Origin: Aedes albopictus
Taxonomy: Eukaryota > Arthropoda > Insecta > Diptera > Culicidae
Assembly: GCF_035046485.1 (NCBI RefSeq)
Contig: NC_085138.1
Location: 269,867,694 to 269,931,693 of the forward strand
Direction: 5' to 3'
Length of the DNA stretch: 64,000 nt
Shown: one piece after another, positions 1-11,198 of the stretch
Layout of the letters: every line of letters begins with the position of its first letter
Position numbering within the stretch: position 1 is the first letter of the stretch
Notes under the pieces: generated by a model
What the model saw: only the letters and a program-made list of their open reading frames with translations
Told to the model about the DNA's origin: nothing
The model's database searches: none
Translations under genes and position numbers: made by a program

Positions 1-252
1 GAAGCCGCAAAATTTTGAAACGTCATTTTAGATTTTCCGGTCATCATTTTATGACTCCGGATATCTACCCCAACCCAACTAGACTAACCGCCATCTTGAA
101 CATTGAGACACCATCTTGGATGTTGTGGTATTAATTTTTGGACTCTGCACCTAAAATTACATAAAATAGTCGCCGTTTTGAATTTTGGCATGTCGTTTAT
201 GATTTTCTGGTTACCAGTTTTGGACGAAGACCGGCATTCTTCCCCATTCAAA
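1..252. other. No recognisable feature
   Basis: AT-rich non-coding sequence. I see no coding potential and no repeat I recognise, apart from loose recurrence of CCATCTT-like words that continue to about position 900. Confidence 0.5.
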
Positions 253-259
253 CTATAGT

Positions 260-512
260 CACAGACAAACAGACGTAACACTCTGATATTTTGCATCGTA
301 CGTCGATTTAACGGTCTATTTGAAAATTTGATAGTTGGCCAACTCACCACCCGTGGCGCTCGCATCGTTTTTGCTCGAGTTTGACGTTTGCCCACTATCG
401 CCACCTAGCTGATGGTCGGCCAAACTCAGTCCTTTTAGCATTGGGCGAACATGTTTCCGTGACTATGGTTTGATTCGAAAAATGTTCGAAGTGTTACGTC
501 TGTTTGTCTGTG
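260..512. mobile_element. 253-bp MITE with ~23-31 bp terminal inverted repeats
   Basis: The ends read CACAGACAAACAGACGTAAC and its reverse complement, and they are flanked by a direct repeat CTATAGT at 253-259 and 513-519. The body has no coding potential. The flanking 7-bp match is the likely target-site duplication. Because ACTATAGT is itself nearly symmetrical, the exact ends could shift by a base or two. The superfamily is not assigned. Confidence 0.75.
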
Positions 513-519
513 CTATAGT

Positions 520-1090
520 CATATTGCAGACCTTGTGAAACAGCGCACAGCTTGGGTTTTCTGATTACAAATTTTGAATTCTGGACATATTTTCATACAA
601 AATATGCCCATAATGCAAGAATTTAAAATCCTATAAAATAGGCACTAACTTGAATACTGGGCCATTATCTTGGACTTTGGACCGCTATCTTGGGTACTCT
701 GGTGGACTCCGAACATATTTCCTATACCAAATACACTTACTTTGCATAGTTTTAGAGCTCAAAATTCCTTAAAACAGCCACCATCTTCTGTTGATGCGAT
801 CAAATTCTTATTTTTCCATTCAACGTTGACCCATCCTGCTATTAATTTACACCTTAGGAATCTGAAATGGTACGATTTGATGAGATCGCTTTAGTTTTGT
901 CTATATTTTGTTCTCATATATGAGAACTTTGACCTATTCGTCACTGTTGTTCATACCTAATGTTTATCAGGCCATTAAACAAAGCCACGATTTAATTTTT
1001 CACATGAACGTTGGTTCTGCTACACAACAGCTAGTCTCTAATGTGATCTAAGGCTATTTCCTTGCTAACCGTTCATTAGATTATTAAAAA
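520..1090. other. Non-coding spacer
   Basis: No convincing coding frame. From about 940 the text begins to resemble diverged units of the ~150-bp repeat family that is clear further right (for example the 'ctctaatgtgatctaaggc' and 'aaccgttcattag' words). Confidence 0.4.
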
Positions 1091-1094
1091 ATCT

Positions 1095-3470
1095 GCGATC
1101 TGATGTGTCGTATGTATGGGTTTGGTTCATTTTTATATTTGTTAATATCCGGTGAGATAACCGGATCTGATTCCATGAGTCATGGACCATGACACTACCG
1201 GTTGTCCCAATTATGGTCTGAGAATATTTTATTGCTATTTATTCACCTTTTCCTAATCATCGCGATTTAATATATCGCATGAATGGGTTTGCTTCACTTT
1301 TATTTCTAACCACTTTCGAAGCCACAGCTGAACCCGCAACACTACCAGGAATCTAATGTGGTCTGAGCCTATTTTTCCATCAGGTTGTCGATAAGTCGTG
1401 ATCAGTCTTGTTAGAGATCACAGTCATTTGAACTTTTTCGTCGATATTCAGCCTCCTTTGTCTCCGACATTCGCAACACAAGCAATCAAACTACTGTTCG
1501 AAACAAAAATGTCAAACGAATGCACTTCACCACGATAGCGACTTCGGGACACAGTTCGGCTTTTGTTATTCCTGGCTTCTGCCATAATAAGAGCTATGTT
1601 GCCCATCTGTGTGTCGTATTCAATGCAACATGCAATAATAATCGGAATTGGCCGAAAATCTATGCGTAAAGCTAGAATTAGACACATGTCATCGTGTCAG
1701 ATGACATTGATTTGACCCTTTCTTATGTTTATTGATCTTCGTTCTACTGCTCGTGTTGTGTGTGGGTAAGAGGTAACGATAGCGCACGAATGTAACAAAG
1801 TCGACTGACACCCGACTGTGGCAACGAAATGAAGGTAGTAAAAAGTGTCGAATGTTTACAAGACTGGTCGTGATTTGATGTACCGCATCCATGGGTTTGG
1901 TTAAATTTTACATTTTACTACCCGGATCTGATTCCGGGTAACTACCGGCTGAACCAAATATGGTCTAACATTATTGTCTTGTTAACTGCTCATCGGTTAA
2001 CCAAAAACGCTGCAAATTGAAGGTGTCACATGCAGGATTTGACAATTTCGACGGGACTCTCGGAACCAATTCCGGAACACTACCAGTTGTCTTTAGTGTG
2101 ACGTAAGGCTAATGCCTGGATTTGGTTTACTTTTACATTTGGCCTCTTCCGGCCACTCAAAACCGATTCCGAAACACTTGCTGGCCGTTCATTAGGTAAT
2201 CTAAAAAGCCGCTATTTGATGTGACGCATGTACGGGTTTGTTTCTCTTTCAGATTTAACCACTTCGGCGGGAACCCCGGAACGGGTTCCGGAACACTACT
2301 GGTTCAGATATGGACTGAGATGGTTTTCCTGCTCATTGTCCATCAGGTCATCGAAAATGCCGTGGTTTGATGTGTCGCATGCATGGGTTTGGTTCAATTG
2401 TATATTTGGCCACTTCCAGCGCGACGCCTAGAACCGGTTCCGGAACACTACCGGTTCAGATATGATCTGAGACTATTTTCCTGCTTACCGCTCATCAGGT
2501 TATCAAAAATGCCGTGGTTTGATGTATCGCATGCATGGGTTTGGTTCACTTGTATATTTGGCCACTTCCAGCGGGACAACTTGAACCGGTTCCGGAACAC
2601 TACCGGTTCAGATGTGGTCTGAGATGATTTTCCTGCTCATTATCCATTAGGTCATCGAAAATGCCGTGGTTTGATGTGACGCATGCATGGGTTTGAATAT
2701 TTGACCACTTCCAGCGGGACGCCTAGAACCGGTTCCGGAACACTACCGGTTCAGATATGGTCTGAGATGGTTTTCCTGCTCATTGTCCATCCGATCATCG
2801 AAAATGCCGTGGTTTGAAGCGTCGCATGCATGGGTTTGGTTCAATTGTATTTTGACCACTTCCAGTGGAACGCCTAGAACCGGTTCCGGAACACTACCGG
2901 TTCAGATATGGTCTGAGATGATTTTCCTGCTCATTGTCCATCAGGTCATCTGAAATGCCGTGGTTTGATGTGTCGCATGCATGGGTTTGGTACAATTGTA
3001 TATTTGGCCACTTCCAGCGGGTCGCCCAGAACAGGTTCGGGATCACTACCGGTTCAGATATGGTCTGAGACTATTTTTCTGCTTACCGCTCATCAGATTA
3101 TCGAAAATGCCGTGATTTGATGTGTCTCATGCATGGGTTTGGTTCACTTTGATATTTGCCACTTCCGGCGGGACACCCGGAAGCGGTTCCGGAACACTAC
3201 CGGTTCAGATATGGTCTAAGAAAGTTTTTCTGCTTACCGCTCATCAGGTTATCGAAAATGCCGTGGTTTGATGTGTCGCATGCATAGGTTTGATGCATTT
3301 TCATATCTGGTCCCTTCCTGGGGAACCGTTCCGGAACACCTAAATGGCCATATCTCCGGAACGGCTGAACCGATCCGAACCATTTTCAATAGGAAACAAT
3401 GGGACCACATTCCGCGTCGAATGAAACATCGGTCATTGAAATCGGATGAGGTTTACTGCCAAATAGTGAT
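1095..3470. repeat. ~150-bp tandem repeat array, diverged on the left and ordered on the right
   Basis: Each unit carries a TTTGATGTGTCGCATGCATG-like core, then 'ggtttggttca', 'ccacttccagcgggac', 'ggttccggaacactaccggt' and 'tatggtctgag'. Cores start near 2211, 2357, 2511, 2661, 2806, 2958, 3108 and 3263, giving steps of 145-155 bp. Older, more diverged cores lie near 1095, 1260, 1868 and 2005. Short reading frames within it (for example 2228-2431 and 2383-2622) are the repeat translated and not genes. A diverged copy of the same family reappears at 60990-61390. Confidence 0.9.
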
Positions 3471-3483
3471 GTGAGTTTTTTGT

Positions 3484-3545
3484 ACACACACATACAGACA
3501 CACACACACACGCACACACATACACACACACATACACACACACAG
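3484..3545. repeat. (CA)n microsatellite
   Basis: Interrupted CA dinucleotide run directly after the 150-bp array. Confidence 0.95.
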
Positions 3546-3682
3546 ACATCACCTCAATTCATCGAGCTGAGTCGATTGGTATATGTAATTTGACCCTCCG
3601 GGCCTTCTATCAAAAAGTCATTTTTGGAGTGAACATATAGCCTTTCCAGTACACTTAGTGTACGAGAAAGGCAAAAAGAACA

Positions 3683-4036
3683 GGGGTTTAGGACCCTAGA
3701 AGTGTCATAGTGAAAGAATTTTTGAAAAATATTGAAATTTGAAAATATTGAAAATATTGAAGGCCCGCACAGTTCAAAACCGAAGTTTGTGTGGAGAACT
3801 TGGGGTGTTCAATTGATAAGTGCATTAGAACGCGCTGTGCATATATTTAGGCTCTAGGCAATAACGAAACTAACCCAAATAGCAAAAACGCCTAAAAATA
3901 TGCACGGCACGTTCTAATGCACATATCAATTGAACACCCCAAGTTTCCTTACAAACTTCGGTTTTAAACTGTGAAGGCCCGGTCCAATATTTTTCAAATA
4001 TTCTTTCACTATGACACTTCTAGGGTCCCAAACCCC
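3683..4036. mobile_element. ~354-bp foldback/MITE element
   Basis: The left arm (about 3683-3855) and right arm (about 3885-4036) are inverted copies. Both contain GGACCCTAGAAGTGTCATAG, a CAATTGA-type segment followed by ACACCCC, and a terminal GGGGTTT. No coding sequence. No target-site duplication was identified with confidence. Confidence 0.8.
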
Positions 4037-4124
4037 TTTTTTTCTCATTCCATAACACCAAATTTTGTAAAATTTTGTCGAGCAGTGTAATCGGTGGAAC
4101 TGCTAGGAAAAATCTCTTTGGCAT

Positions 4125-4337
4125 TGTGGTACCTTGTGGTATGCACATAATAAATTATTGTATTACTCTATTACGTTTAGCGTGTATGTTTACATTGAGC
4201 ATCTGTCATATGTGGAGAGGTTGTTATTGTTGTCTGGAGTGTGAATCATTGTATGTAATATTGAAGTATCGGTAATAAAGTGTATACAAATAATGAATAC
4301 AGTTGTTGAATAATCATTACAGAGAAAGATTCTCACA
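4125..4337 (+). repeat. 5' LTR (213 bp)
   Basis: Begins TGTGGTACC and ends TTCTCACA. It contains an AATAAA signal near 4272. It is identical to the 3' LTR except for the base at 4197. Confidence 0.92.
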
Positions 4338-4338
4338 T

Positions 4339-4349
4339 TGGCGACGAGA
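4339..4349 (+). promoter_or_regulatory. Primer binding site, probably tRNA-Ser type
   Basis: TGGCGACGAGA lies one base after the 5' LTR. TGG is the complement of a tRNA CCA end. The GACGAG that follows fits the acceptor end of a tRNA-Ser as used by mag-like Ty3/gypsy elements; this tRNA assignment is from memory of the family and should be treated as an inference. Confidence 0.6.
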
Positions 4350-4433
4350 ACGGTGAACAGTGCATGTGAAATTAGTTTAATTTCGGACAACACTTCCCGT
4401 CTTTGGGAAAAGAAAGAGATGAATGGTGTGTGT

Positions 4434-4642
4434 TTTTTTTTTTTTCCTTCTAAACCATAGGGGGATAAATCTGCTCATCAGACACCCTAACAGGAAGGTT
4501 AGGGTAGTGTGGGGATGAGGCCGTCTTCTACAATGCCGGTAGAAGCCAGGACTACTCTCTCCTCGACCCACTAAAACACATTCCTATGGTCGCCAAACCC
4601 TACGTCTCTCCGGAACCACCAAGAAGGTATTGCTTCAGAGAA
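4434..4642 (-). mobile_element. ~210-bp retroposed fragment, minus strand
   Basis: A poly-T run at 4433-4445 marks the 3' poly(A) end of a minus-strand insert. It is flanked by a 13-bp duplication GAATGGTGTGTGT (4421-4433 and 4643-4655). The body is non-coding and looks like a SINE or a 5'-truncated LINE tail. No tRNA A or B box was found, so the family is not named. Confidence 0.75.
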
Positions 4643-4657
4643 GAATGGTGTGTGTGG

Positions 4658-5000
4658 TGCATGCAGAGTGGTGATGACCTTGAGGTTATGACTTGTGATT
4701 GAATTTCAACATTGGAATCAAAAAGGTAAATATTGTGTACTAACTGTTCAATATGAATCAAACAATCTATTTGTACCTTCGACTAATGACAATGATCAAC
4801 CTGTGAGAGATTTTGATGGTGATCGGCATTGTTTAGTTCAAATCGATGACAATCACTATTGTCAGTTAAAGAAATAAAGAACTGTGAAGAAAATCTAAGT
4901 TTTGTCGATTGTAATATTGATACTCGTTGAATGGGGTTGTTGTCCTAAATCTAGACTTAAATGCTGAATGATGAATGAAGTATTGATTTGTTAACCGGAT
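4658..5000 (+). other. LTR-element leader with a weak 60-codon frame
   Basis: Position 4695-4877 is open for 60 codons from GTG. The predicted peptide is acidic with scattered His and Cys but matches no family I know. It lies ~360 bp past the PBS, where gag would begin in an autonomous element. It could be a decayed gag start or chance. Confidence 0.2.
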
Positions 5001-5001
5001 G

Positions 5002-5336
5002 GCCGAAGAAGGCGTAGAGGCGAAACAATATTTTGAAATCAAATTTTGCCGTTGCTGTTAAAAGCCAGTGAAGGCGATGAAAGCCAATGAAGGCGATAAA
5101 AGCTAATAAAGGCAACATTCTTGAAATAGCCGTAAAAGGCGGAAAGGATTACAGATAGAAAAGCCGTTGAAGGCGGAAAGCAAGAAAGCGGGCAGAAGAG
5201 CCAACTAAGGCGAAAAACTGTCGATGGCGGAAAGATCCGTCGGAGAGTGAAAAGCTGTTGAAGGCGGAAAAAGCCGTTGAAGGCGATAAGACCTGCAAGG
5301 CAGATTTAGTCGATTCTTTGTAGAACCGTATAAGGC
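5002..5336 (+). repeat. Array of ~10 GCC-N6-GGC mini-hairpins in the LTR-element leader
   Basis: Twelve-nt units of the form GCC(or GCT)-six bases-GGC occur at 5002, 5063, 5082, 5102, 5129, 5163, 5200, 5254, 5273 and a weaker one at 5325. A typical unit is GCCGTTGAAGGCGGAAAG. Where closely packed the period is 19-20 nt. The frame is broken by stops, so this is not protein repeat coding. Confidence 0.7.
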
Positions 5337-5871
5337 GAATAAGTGTTATTAAAAATTAAAGTACTAAAAACGCAACAGTGTCGTAAATTTCGTAAGAAAC
5401 AGATTACCAGCCAACGCAGATTTAAGGGCTGTTTGCAGATCAGAAGGGATTTCTCGGCCTATCTTGATGCATGGGAAATTCCTTGGCTGAATCGCTTAAG
5501 AAACCGTTTTTTCTTCGATCGCAGTACGCAGTTGCGAAGAAATGACAGTTCAAATGGCAGTCACCGTAGAAAGTTTCTGCCAGCAATCGTTCTAGAAGTT
5601 TCTTGAACGATTTCTCTTGAACTCCAATCTGGGCTTTATAGTTAAATTGAACCATTAAAAATTAATTTCACACCAATTAAGTGGCAGCTGGGAAGGCGAA
5701 AGACAAAACTAAACTTTAGGCTGAGCGTGACTAGAAAAACAGGAACGAATAGTATTTGAATATGTTCCAAATGCGAATATAACTGAGCAGATACTGAGAT
5801 TGTTGTTGACCCACCTCAGGTGATATATATTGAAGTTATCATTGGTAAAAGGTTATTGCGGCCATAATAAT
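5337..5871. other. LTR-element interior, no gene
   Basis: Non-coding sequence. Open stretches at 5343-5606 (plus) and 5440-5655 (minus) overlap on opposite strands and have no recognisable content. Confidence 0.4.
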
Positions 5872-6893
5872 TACAAAATGCACCATAGGAAAATCAAAAT
5901 GCACCATAAATAATTAAGCAATGTACCGACAAAATGCACAGCTTTCTCCATAAATAAATAGAAATGTTCCATAATAAATTAAAAATGTAGCGGTAAACCA
6001 AAAGATTTTCTAGTTAAAAATGAAACATTGTATCAATAAAAAATTAAATAAAACACCATAAACAAATAAGTTTGCTCCATAAAAAATAATAAAAATATCC
6101 ATAAATAATGAACATTTGCTCCATAACTATACCATATTTGCTCCATAAAAAATTAAAATTGCACCATAAATATCATCAAATTGCACCATTAACAAACTAT
6201 AAATTTTACCTCAAAGAATGCAAAATCTACAAAAATTAATCAAATTCTGCATCATTAACAGTATTTCAATGGCTAGTAGCACTGGAAATATGTAAGTATA
6301 TAGTAATATGTGGAATTTAAAAGGCTATATTCTGCACCTTCTGCCTAAATTAAAAAAAAAATCAAATCTGACTATACATGTCAATGATTGCTCCTCCGTG
6401 ATTGATCTGAGCTGGTACCAATTGCACTGGGATCCAAATGAATAAGGGCTGGGACACTCCACTTATTCTAAAAGTGTAATTTAAGCAGCTCATACATTCT
6501 TGATCAATAACGGCGCCGGCCACGTCCTTATAGTCAGTTAGGAAGGGAAAGGAATGTTCTAACATTCTAGTGTGCTGGTTGTTGCTACTAAAGACCGGGA
6601 TCACCTCTGCATCCCCACAACCAGCACGGATGCGATCCATGAATAGGGGTTATTTTTATAGTGTTCGTGATAGATTGTGTGGTGAATAAGGTGAATAAGG
6701 TCAAGCGGCACAGCACGCTTTGGTTGCATAACTTGTAGGCGTTATATATACTGTGCTGTGAGAAGAAGTTGGAAATGAGGGAAACGACTTTTTTCCAATT
6801 CGTGTCTGGTTCTAGTGAAGACTATGAACATATGAATATACCTTAGTTGTATATGTAGAGAAGAGAGAGCGAGAGAAAGTGGATAGAAAGATA

Positions 6894-7195
6894 TTGCGGA
6901 TTTTTAGAAAATTTTCCACTCTGCGGTAGCCGCCGAGTTCTACCGCAGCTGTCAAAGTCCTACCGCAGCCATGAAAATGATCGTATCATTGAAAAGTTTG
7001 GTCAAATCAAAGCATGCTTGCAAAGTAAAATGTTCTGAAAAGCAACAACAAACAATGATCATCGGCGTCGTATCCAAGGCTTGATCCAAGGTATCCTTGG
7101 ACTGATTGATGATACATTGGTGAAAATCATCAGTCTGACAGCTGCGGTAGCTTTCCAATCTTCCGTAAAGTGGAAAATTTTCTCTAAATTAGCAA
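6894..7195. mobile_element. 302-bp MITE, TA target site (copy 1)
   Basis: The terminal inverted repeats are TTGCGGATTTTTAGAAAATT-like and end at GTGGAAAATTTT on the inside. TA flanks both sides (6892-6893 and 7196-7197). A second, internally deleted copy lies at 32066-32304. The inner body repeats CTACCGCAGC-like words. Confidence 0.8.
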
Positions 7196-7198
7196 TAT

Positions 7199-7292
7199 AA
7201 AGCAGGATGAAAGGAACGGGCCAGGGATTGAACCCATGACCTTCTGCATACGAATCAGAAGCGGTAGCCACTAGACCACCAAACCCGTTTTC
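7199..7292 (-). mobile_element. tRNA-derived SINE head, fragment
   Basis: On the minus strand there is an A-box-like TGGTCTAGTGGCTACCGC and a B-box GGGTTCAATCCC about 30 nt later. The anticodon stem-loop is irregular and the piece is cut off by the adjoining MITE, so this is a SINE fragment and not a tRNA gene. A diverged relative is at 29608-29660. Confidence 0.65.
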
Positions 7293-8137
7293 TGCTCCTC
7301 CTGATAATCTAAAAAGAATCTAATGAAAAGAACGTCAGTTGTTATCAGGATACTTAGTTTATTTTATAATTATATAAAACATGGATTAATTTTTTGATAA
7401 TTTTTCCGATCAAATTGAAATCATTAATAAATATAATATATTTACATCACATATTATCTAAACTCCAAGGGTTAACCCTTCTTTCAAAATGCGGATTCTT
7501 TTAATACATGCGGCGTAGCCTGTGGATGCGTTGTAACTGTGTCGATTCGGTTATAGGTAATCCACAAATCCATGAATTTGCCCGGTATAATGCAAACAGA
7601 GATGTTATCCCGTGAGCGTGCTTCGGTACATGGTTTCTGTTTATTTTCTTCTTACTTTTCATATTAACATTATCCCATCCACATCCTAAAACTATATGTC
7701 GTTGGACACTGCAGCAATGGTACAATAAGATTAAATTTATGTAGCTTTTACATTCTTTGTGGTGAAATTTACAATTTGTTTATGGTGCAATTTGATTATA
7801 TTTATGGTGCAATTTCAATTTTTTATGGAGCAAATATGGTATAATTATGGAGCAAATGTTCATTATTTATGGATATTTTTATTATTTTTTATGGAGCAAA
7901 CTTATTTGTTTATGGTGTTTTATTTAATTTTTTATTGATACAATGTTTCATTTTAAACTAGAAATTTTTTTGGTTTACCGCTACATTTTTAATTTATTAT
8001 GAAACATTTATATTTATTTATGGAGAATGCTGTGCATTTTATCGGTACATTACTTAATTATTTATGGTGCATTTTTGTTTTTCTATGGTGCACTTTCGTT
8101 ATCTATGGGTGCATTAAATAGGCTGCCGTTATCATTG

Positions 8138-10965
8138 CTCAGTAAAGTATAATAAGTCTACGAGACGTAAAAAGGGTTGGCTCTTGAAACCAAATTAACA
8201 TGAAGGCATGATTTAACTAATGCTTTGCGCTCTCTTACAAGACTCAAAATGTAACTTCAAGAAAATTAACATCAATGTGTGAGAATAATTAAACTGTCTT
8301 GGTAGTTTGCAAGATAGGAAGTCAAAATGACAGTTAAAGCATTCGTTGAAGCTAGATGACATATTCAGAGCAGTTGCTAACCATTAAGCTGTTAAGTATC
8401 ATGCTAGTTAAATAGCTAGTTGAATTGGATATTATAAAAAATCGAACAATAAAAAAATGAAACTTTTCGGCTTAACTAGAAGTCTCAGGAATTCGAGTAA
8501 AAAGCGCTTTATAACCTATTGAATGCCACTAAATGTTTATGCGATTCAAGTGAGTTCTTTAGTAATCACTTCTGAAGTCTTTGAATATAAAATGTATCGG
8601 GTGTGGTCAGAAGGGGCATTTTGACTTATGATTGCCTAACACTGGATATAGTGCCATTCTTGCTAATGAGTGGGCCATCTTGCCAAGAACTGTGGAACAA
8701 GTTAGAGAACAACAACAAATTCTGCATAATAATTTCCTTACAGAAAGAGACAAATTTTGATAAGTTAAAGAAGTATTGAAACGATTATTGAGGAGAATAA
8801 CGTACAGTATATCAAAAGCACAAGATATTGGAATAAAAGATAATCATTTATGTAACTACAGGAATAGATATATCTAATGAAAGCTGGATTATGAGGTTTG
8901 TTTTTCAGTCGAGCTTATTTATTAATGCAAACAGGTACCATTTACTAACATGTTACCTTGTTTGAATTTTTAGATTTCATACACTGCAAAAAAACTGCAA
9001 ATATTGTATGCATGTGTCGCACACATAGATTTTTGCAATTTGTCATAGATAACCCTTTTCATGTGTAGATACACATAGTTTATATAAGGTCCATCGATTT
9101 TATGTGTGATCCAGCGTGGAAAACGAGTATGTGTGTACAAATAAAATTTATATTCATGGATTTTTACCAATAAAAATGTGTGTACATGTATAATTGATAT
9201 TTGTGTTAATAAGTTCATTGAAAATTTGAATAAAAACGTGCTTTAAATTGTTTCAGTACATAGAAATGAATCGTAGAGGCAAGCGTAAGGGCCATCATGA
9301 CACAGACAATCATGGTCAGTGTGCACTAAATACGTCAGACTTGTAAGCGTTAACAAAATAAAATGAGGATGTATTTCATCGAAAAGATGTGAAATAAGTG
9401 ATATGATAGACAGATGATTGGGCTTTGTAATAATGCAGAATATTCTAGTCCGATCCAACGAGCTGAGAATATTATCAATATGATGAGCATATGTAGAAAA
9501 TCAGAGTTACTTAAAAATAAAAAGTTCTAAATTTTGACGGTACATTGAATGAATTTGGAAAAGGCTTGCTGAAATAGCTTCATTAGGTATCTAGAGTGAG
9601 AACATAACATGTTGAGGGGCTTTTGTAATATTTTGGAGGTACACCATTAAAATAAGTCCTACAGTTCAGAACCCAAAAGAGGGACATCAAAGGAACAAAT
9701 TTTTGATTTTGTAATGTTAAAATAGGTTTGATTGAGCACGAACCACCAGTTAATGCGGGAAAATATGCATCGTAGAATGTAAACCTATTGAACGACCAAA
9801 CCGTAAAAATAAACTCATTCAGTTTGAAAGGTAAATGGTAAATCATGGGAATTCCGAAATTATCGGAAACATGATTCCTAAAAACGTTGTATAGGTGAAC
9901 CGATATAGATGATCGATTTATTTTGTTATCTGGAGAAACTTGCTTTGTATATAATAATTGGCTACTATCATTACGTTTTCGGTTGGAAGCCGAAGTGACT
10001 GGCGGTGCGAAAATTAAATACCAGCAACCGGTTCAAATTTACGTCACAACTGCAACTTTGCATGTGCTTAAATGCGTGACTTCGATTTGGTACTGCGACG
10101 ATGATGTATGTATTAAGAATTTGAGATAATTATAAGATTACTACATGAAAAACAAAACAAAGAATGAATATTAATATTCTACTATACTTTCAAACAGCTA
10201 GTGCGGGTGCGAGTTTTGTGAACAATATGTATCAAATATAATTCAAAAACTGGATGTTTTCAAGTTTTCAAATTACTATTTAGCTAAAACTAGTATTACA
10301 AATATTGCTTTGGACAAGTGACGTTTTTCGAAATCGTGATTTGATTTAAAAAAGTATCATTCCCTTCGATATTTAGAAAACAATATCTGTAAAGCCAAAC
10401 TTCTGAATATGTTCTGAACAAGAAACGAGTTTCAGTGAAGTTCGCTAAAAAAACATAAAATGAAATAGTGTTTGTATGACACTTGACACTTTGGATCGAA
10501 AACGAGTTAATGGATATTGATAATTTTTCCACTGTAACATTCGTGCAGTGTTCCGACATGTTAGTTAAAAAAAATGTCTGAATAATAATCTGAATATCCA
10601 TACCTTTTGTATGAGTTTCTTCTATGAAGGGACACGTCAAAAAAAAAAATCAGTGGGCAGTATACAATGTTTGCATGCTAGCTGTCATTGAAAACATTGG
10701 AGAAGAAGAAAGCAATTCAGTTAATTCATCAGCAAAGGTAATATTTAGCTTGACACTCAGTATTAAAAAAATTTTGGGATTTGGGAAAATATTTGGGTCA
10801 AAATAATATTTCTTTTTAGGTACAACCATAAGTAAAATGCCGAGCAGAGATGGATGACCAAATGGATGACTGTACTACTAATTCTGATGTGAGACTGAAG
10901 CGAGACGTTCATAAACTGAGGAGACTATAAGCGAAAACAACGTGGAATAACCTTGCTGCGAATCT
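8138..10965. other. LTR-element interior, no gene
   Basis: About 2.8 kb of AT-rich sequence. The longest frames (10296-10640 minus, 114 codons; 9583-9846 minus, 87 codons) have no recognisable domain. I see no RT, RNase H or integrase motif in any frame. Confidence 0.5.
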
Positions 10966-10980
10966 GGAGAAAAAACGAGA
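10966..10980 (+). promoter_or_regulatory. Polypurine tract
   Basis: GGAGAAAAAACGAGA abuts the start of the 3' LTR. This is the expected place for plus-strand priming and supports the plus orientation. Confidence 0.65.
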
Positions 10981-11193
10981 TGTGGTACCTTGTGGTATGC
11001 ACATAATAAATTATTGTATTACTCTATTACGTTTAGCGTGTATGTTTACATTAAGCATCTGTCATATGTGGAGAGGTTGTTATTGTTGTCTGGAGTGTGA
11101 ATCATTGTATGTAATATTGAAGTATCGGTAATAAAGTGTATACAAATAATGAATACAGTTGTTGAATAATCATTACAGAGAAAGATTCTCACA
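10981..11193 (+). repeat. 3' LTR (213 bp)
   Basis: The same 213 bp as 4125-4337 with one substitution (A at 11053). It is followed at once by the target duplication GGCAT. Confidence 0.92.
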
Positions 11194-11198
11194 GGCAT

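Larger units (their letters stand above)
5872..8107. mobile_element. ~2.2-kb foldback DNA element with ~365-bp inverted arms
   Basis: The left arm (5872-6235) and right arm (7738-8107) are inverted copies. Both are built from repeats of TGCACCATAAA and TTGCTCCATAAA. A direct repeat GTTATCATTG at 5835-5844 and 8128-8137 may be the target duplication, which would put the true ends slightly outside the arms. The middle (6236-7737) is non-coding and carries a MITE and a tRNA-like SINE head. It is nested in the 4125-11193 LTR element. Confidence 0.75.
4125..11193 (+). mobile_element. Non-autonomous LTR retrotransposon, 7.07 kb, no gag or pol
   Basis: Two 213-bp direct terminal repeats begin TGTGG and end CACA. 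The element is bounded by an exact 5-bp duplication GGCAT (4120-4124 and 11194-11198). A primer-binding-site-like sequence follows the left LTR and a purine-rich tract precedes the right LTR, so the orientation is plus. The 6.6-kb interior has no reading frame longer than 114 aa and nothing resembling gag, protease, RT, RNase H or integrase. Removing a nested ~2.3-kb foldback and a ~0.2-kb retroposon still leaves about 4 kb of non-coding interior. This matches the LARD class (large retrotransposon derivative). The LTRs differ at one base (4197 G versus 11053 A), so insertion is fairly recent and must have used proteins from a partner element (inference). Confidence 0.88.

Noticed and set aside
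7199..7292. tRNA gene candidates with A and B boxes (also 15790-15885, 38325-38395, 53528-53600, 61403-61475)
   Set aside because: Irregular acceptor or anticodon stems, SINE bodies attached and target duplications around the full copies. They are SINE heads.
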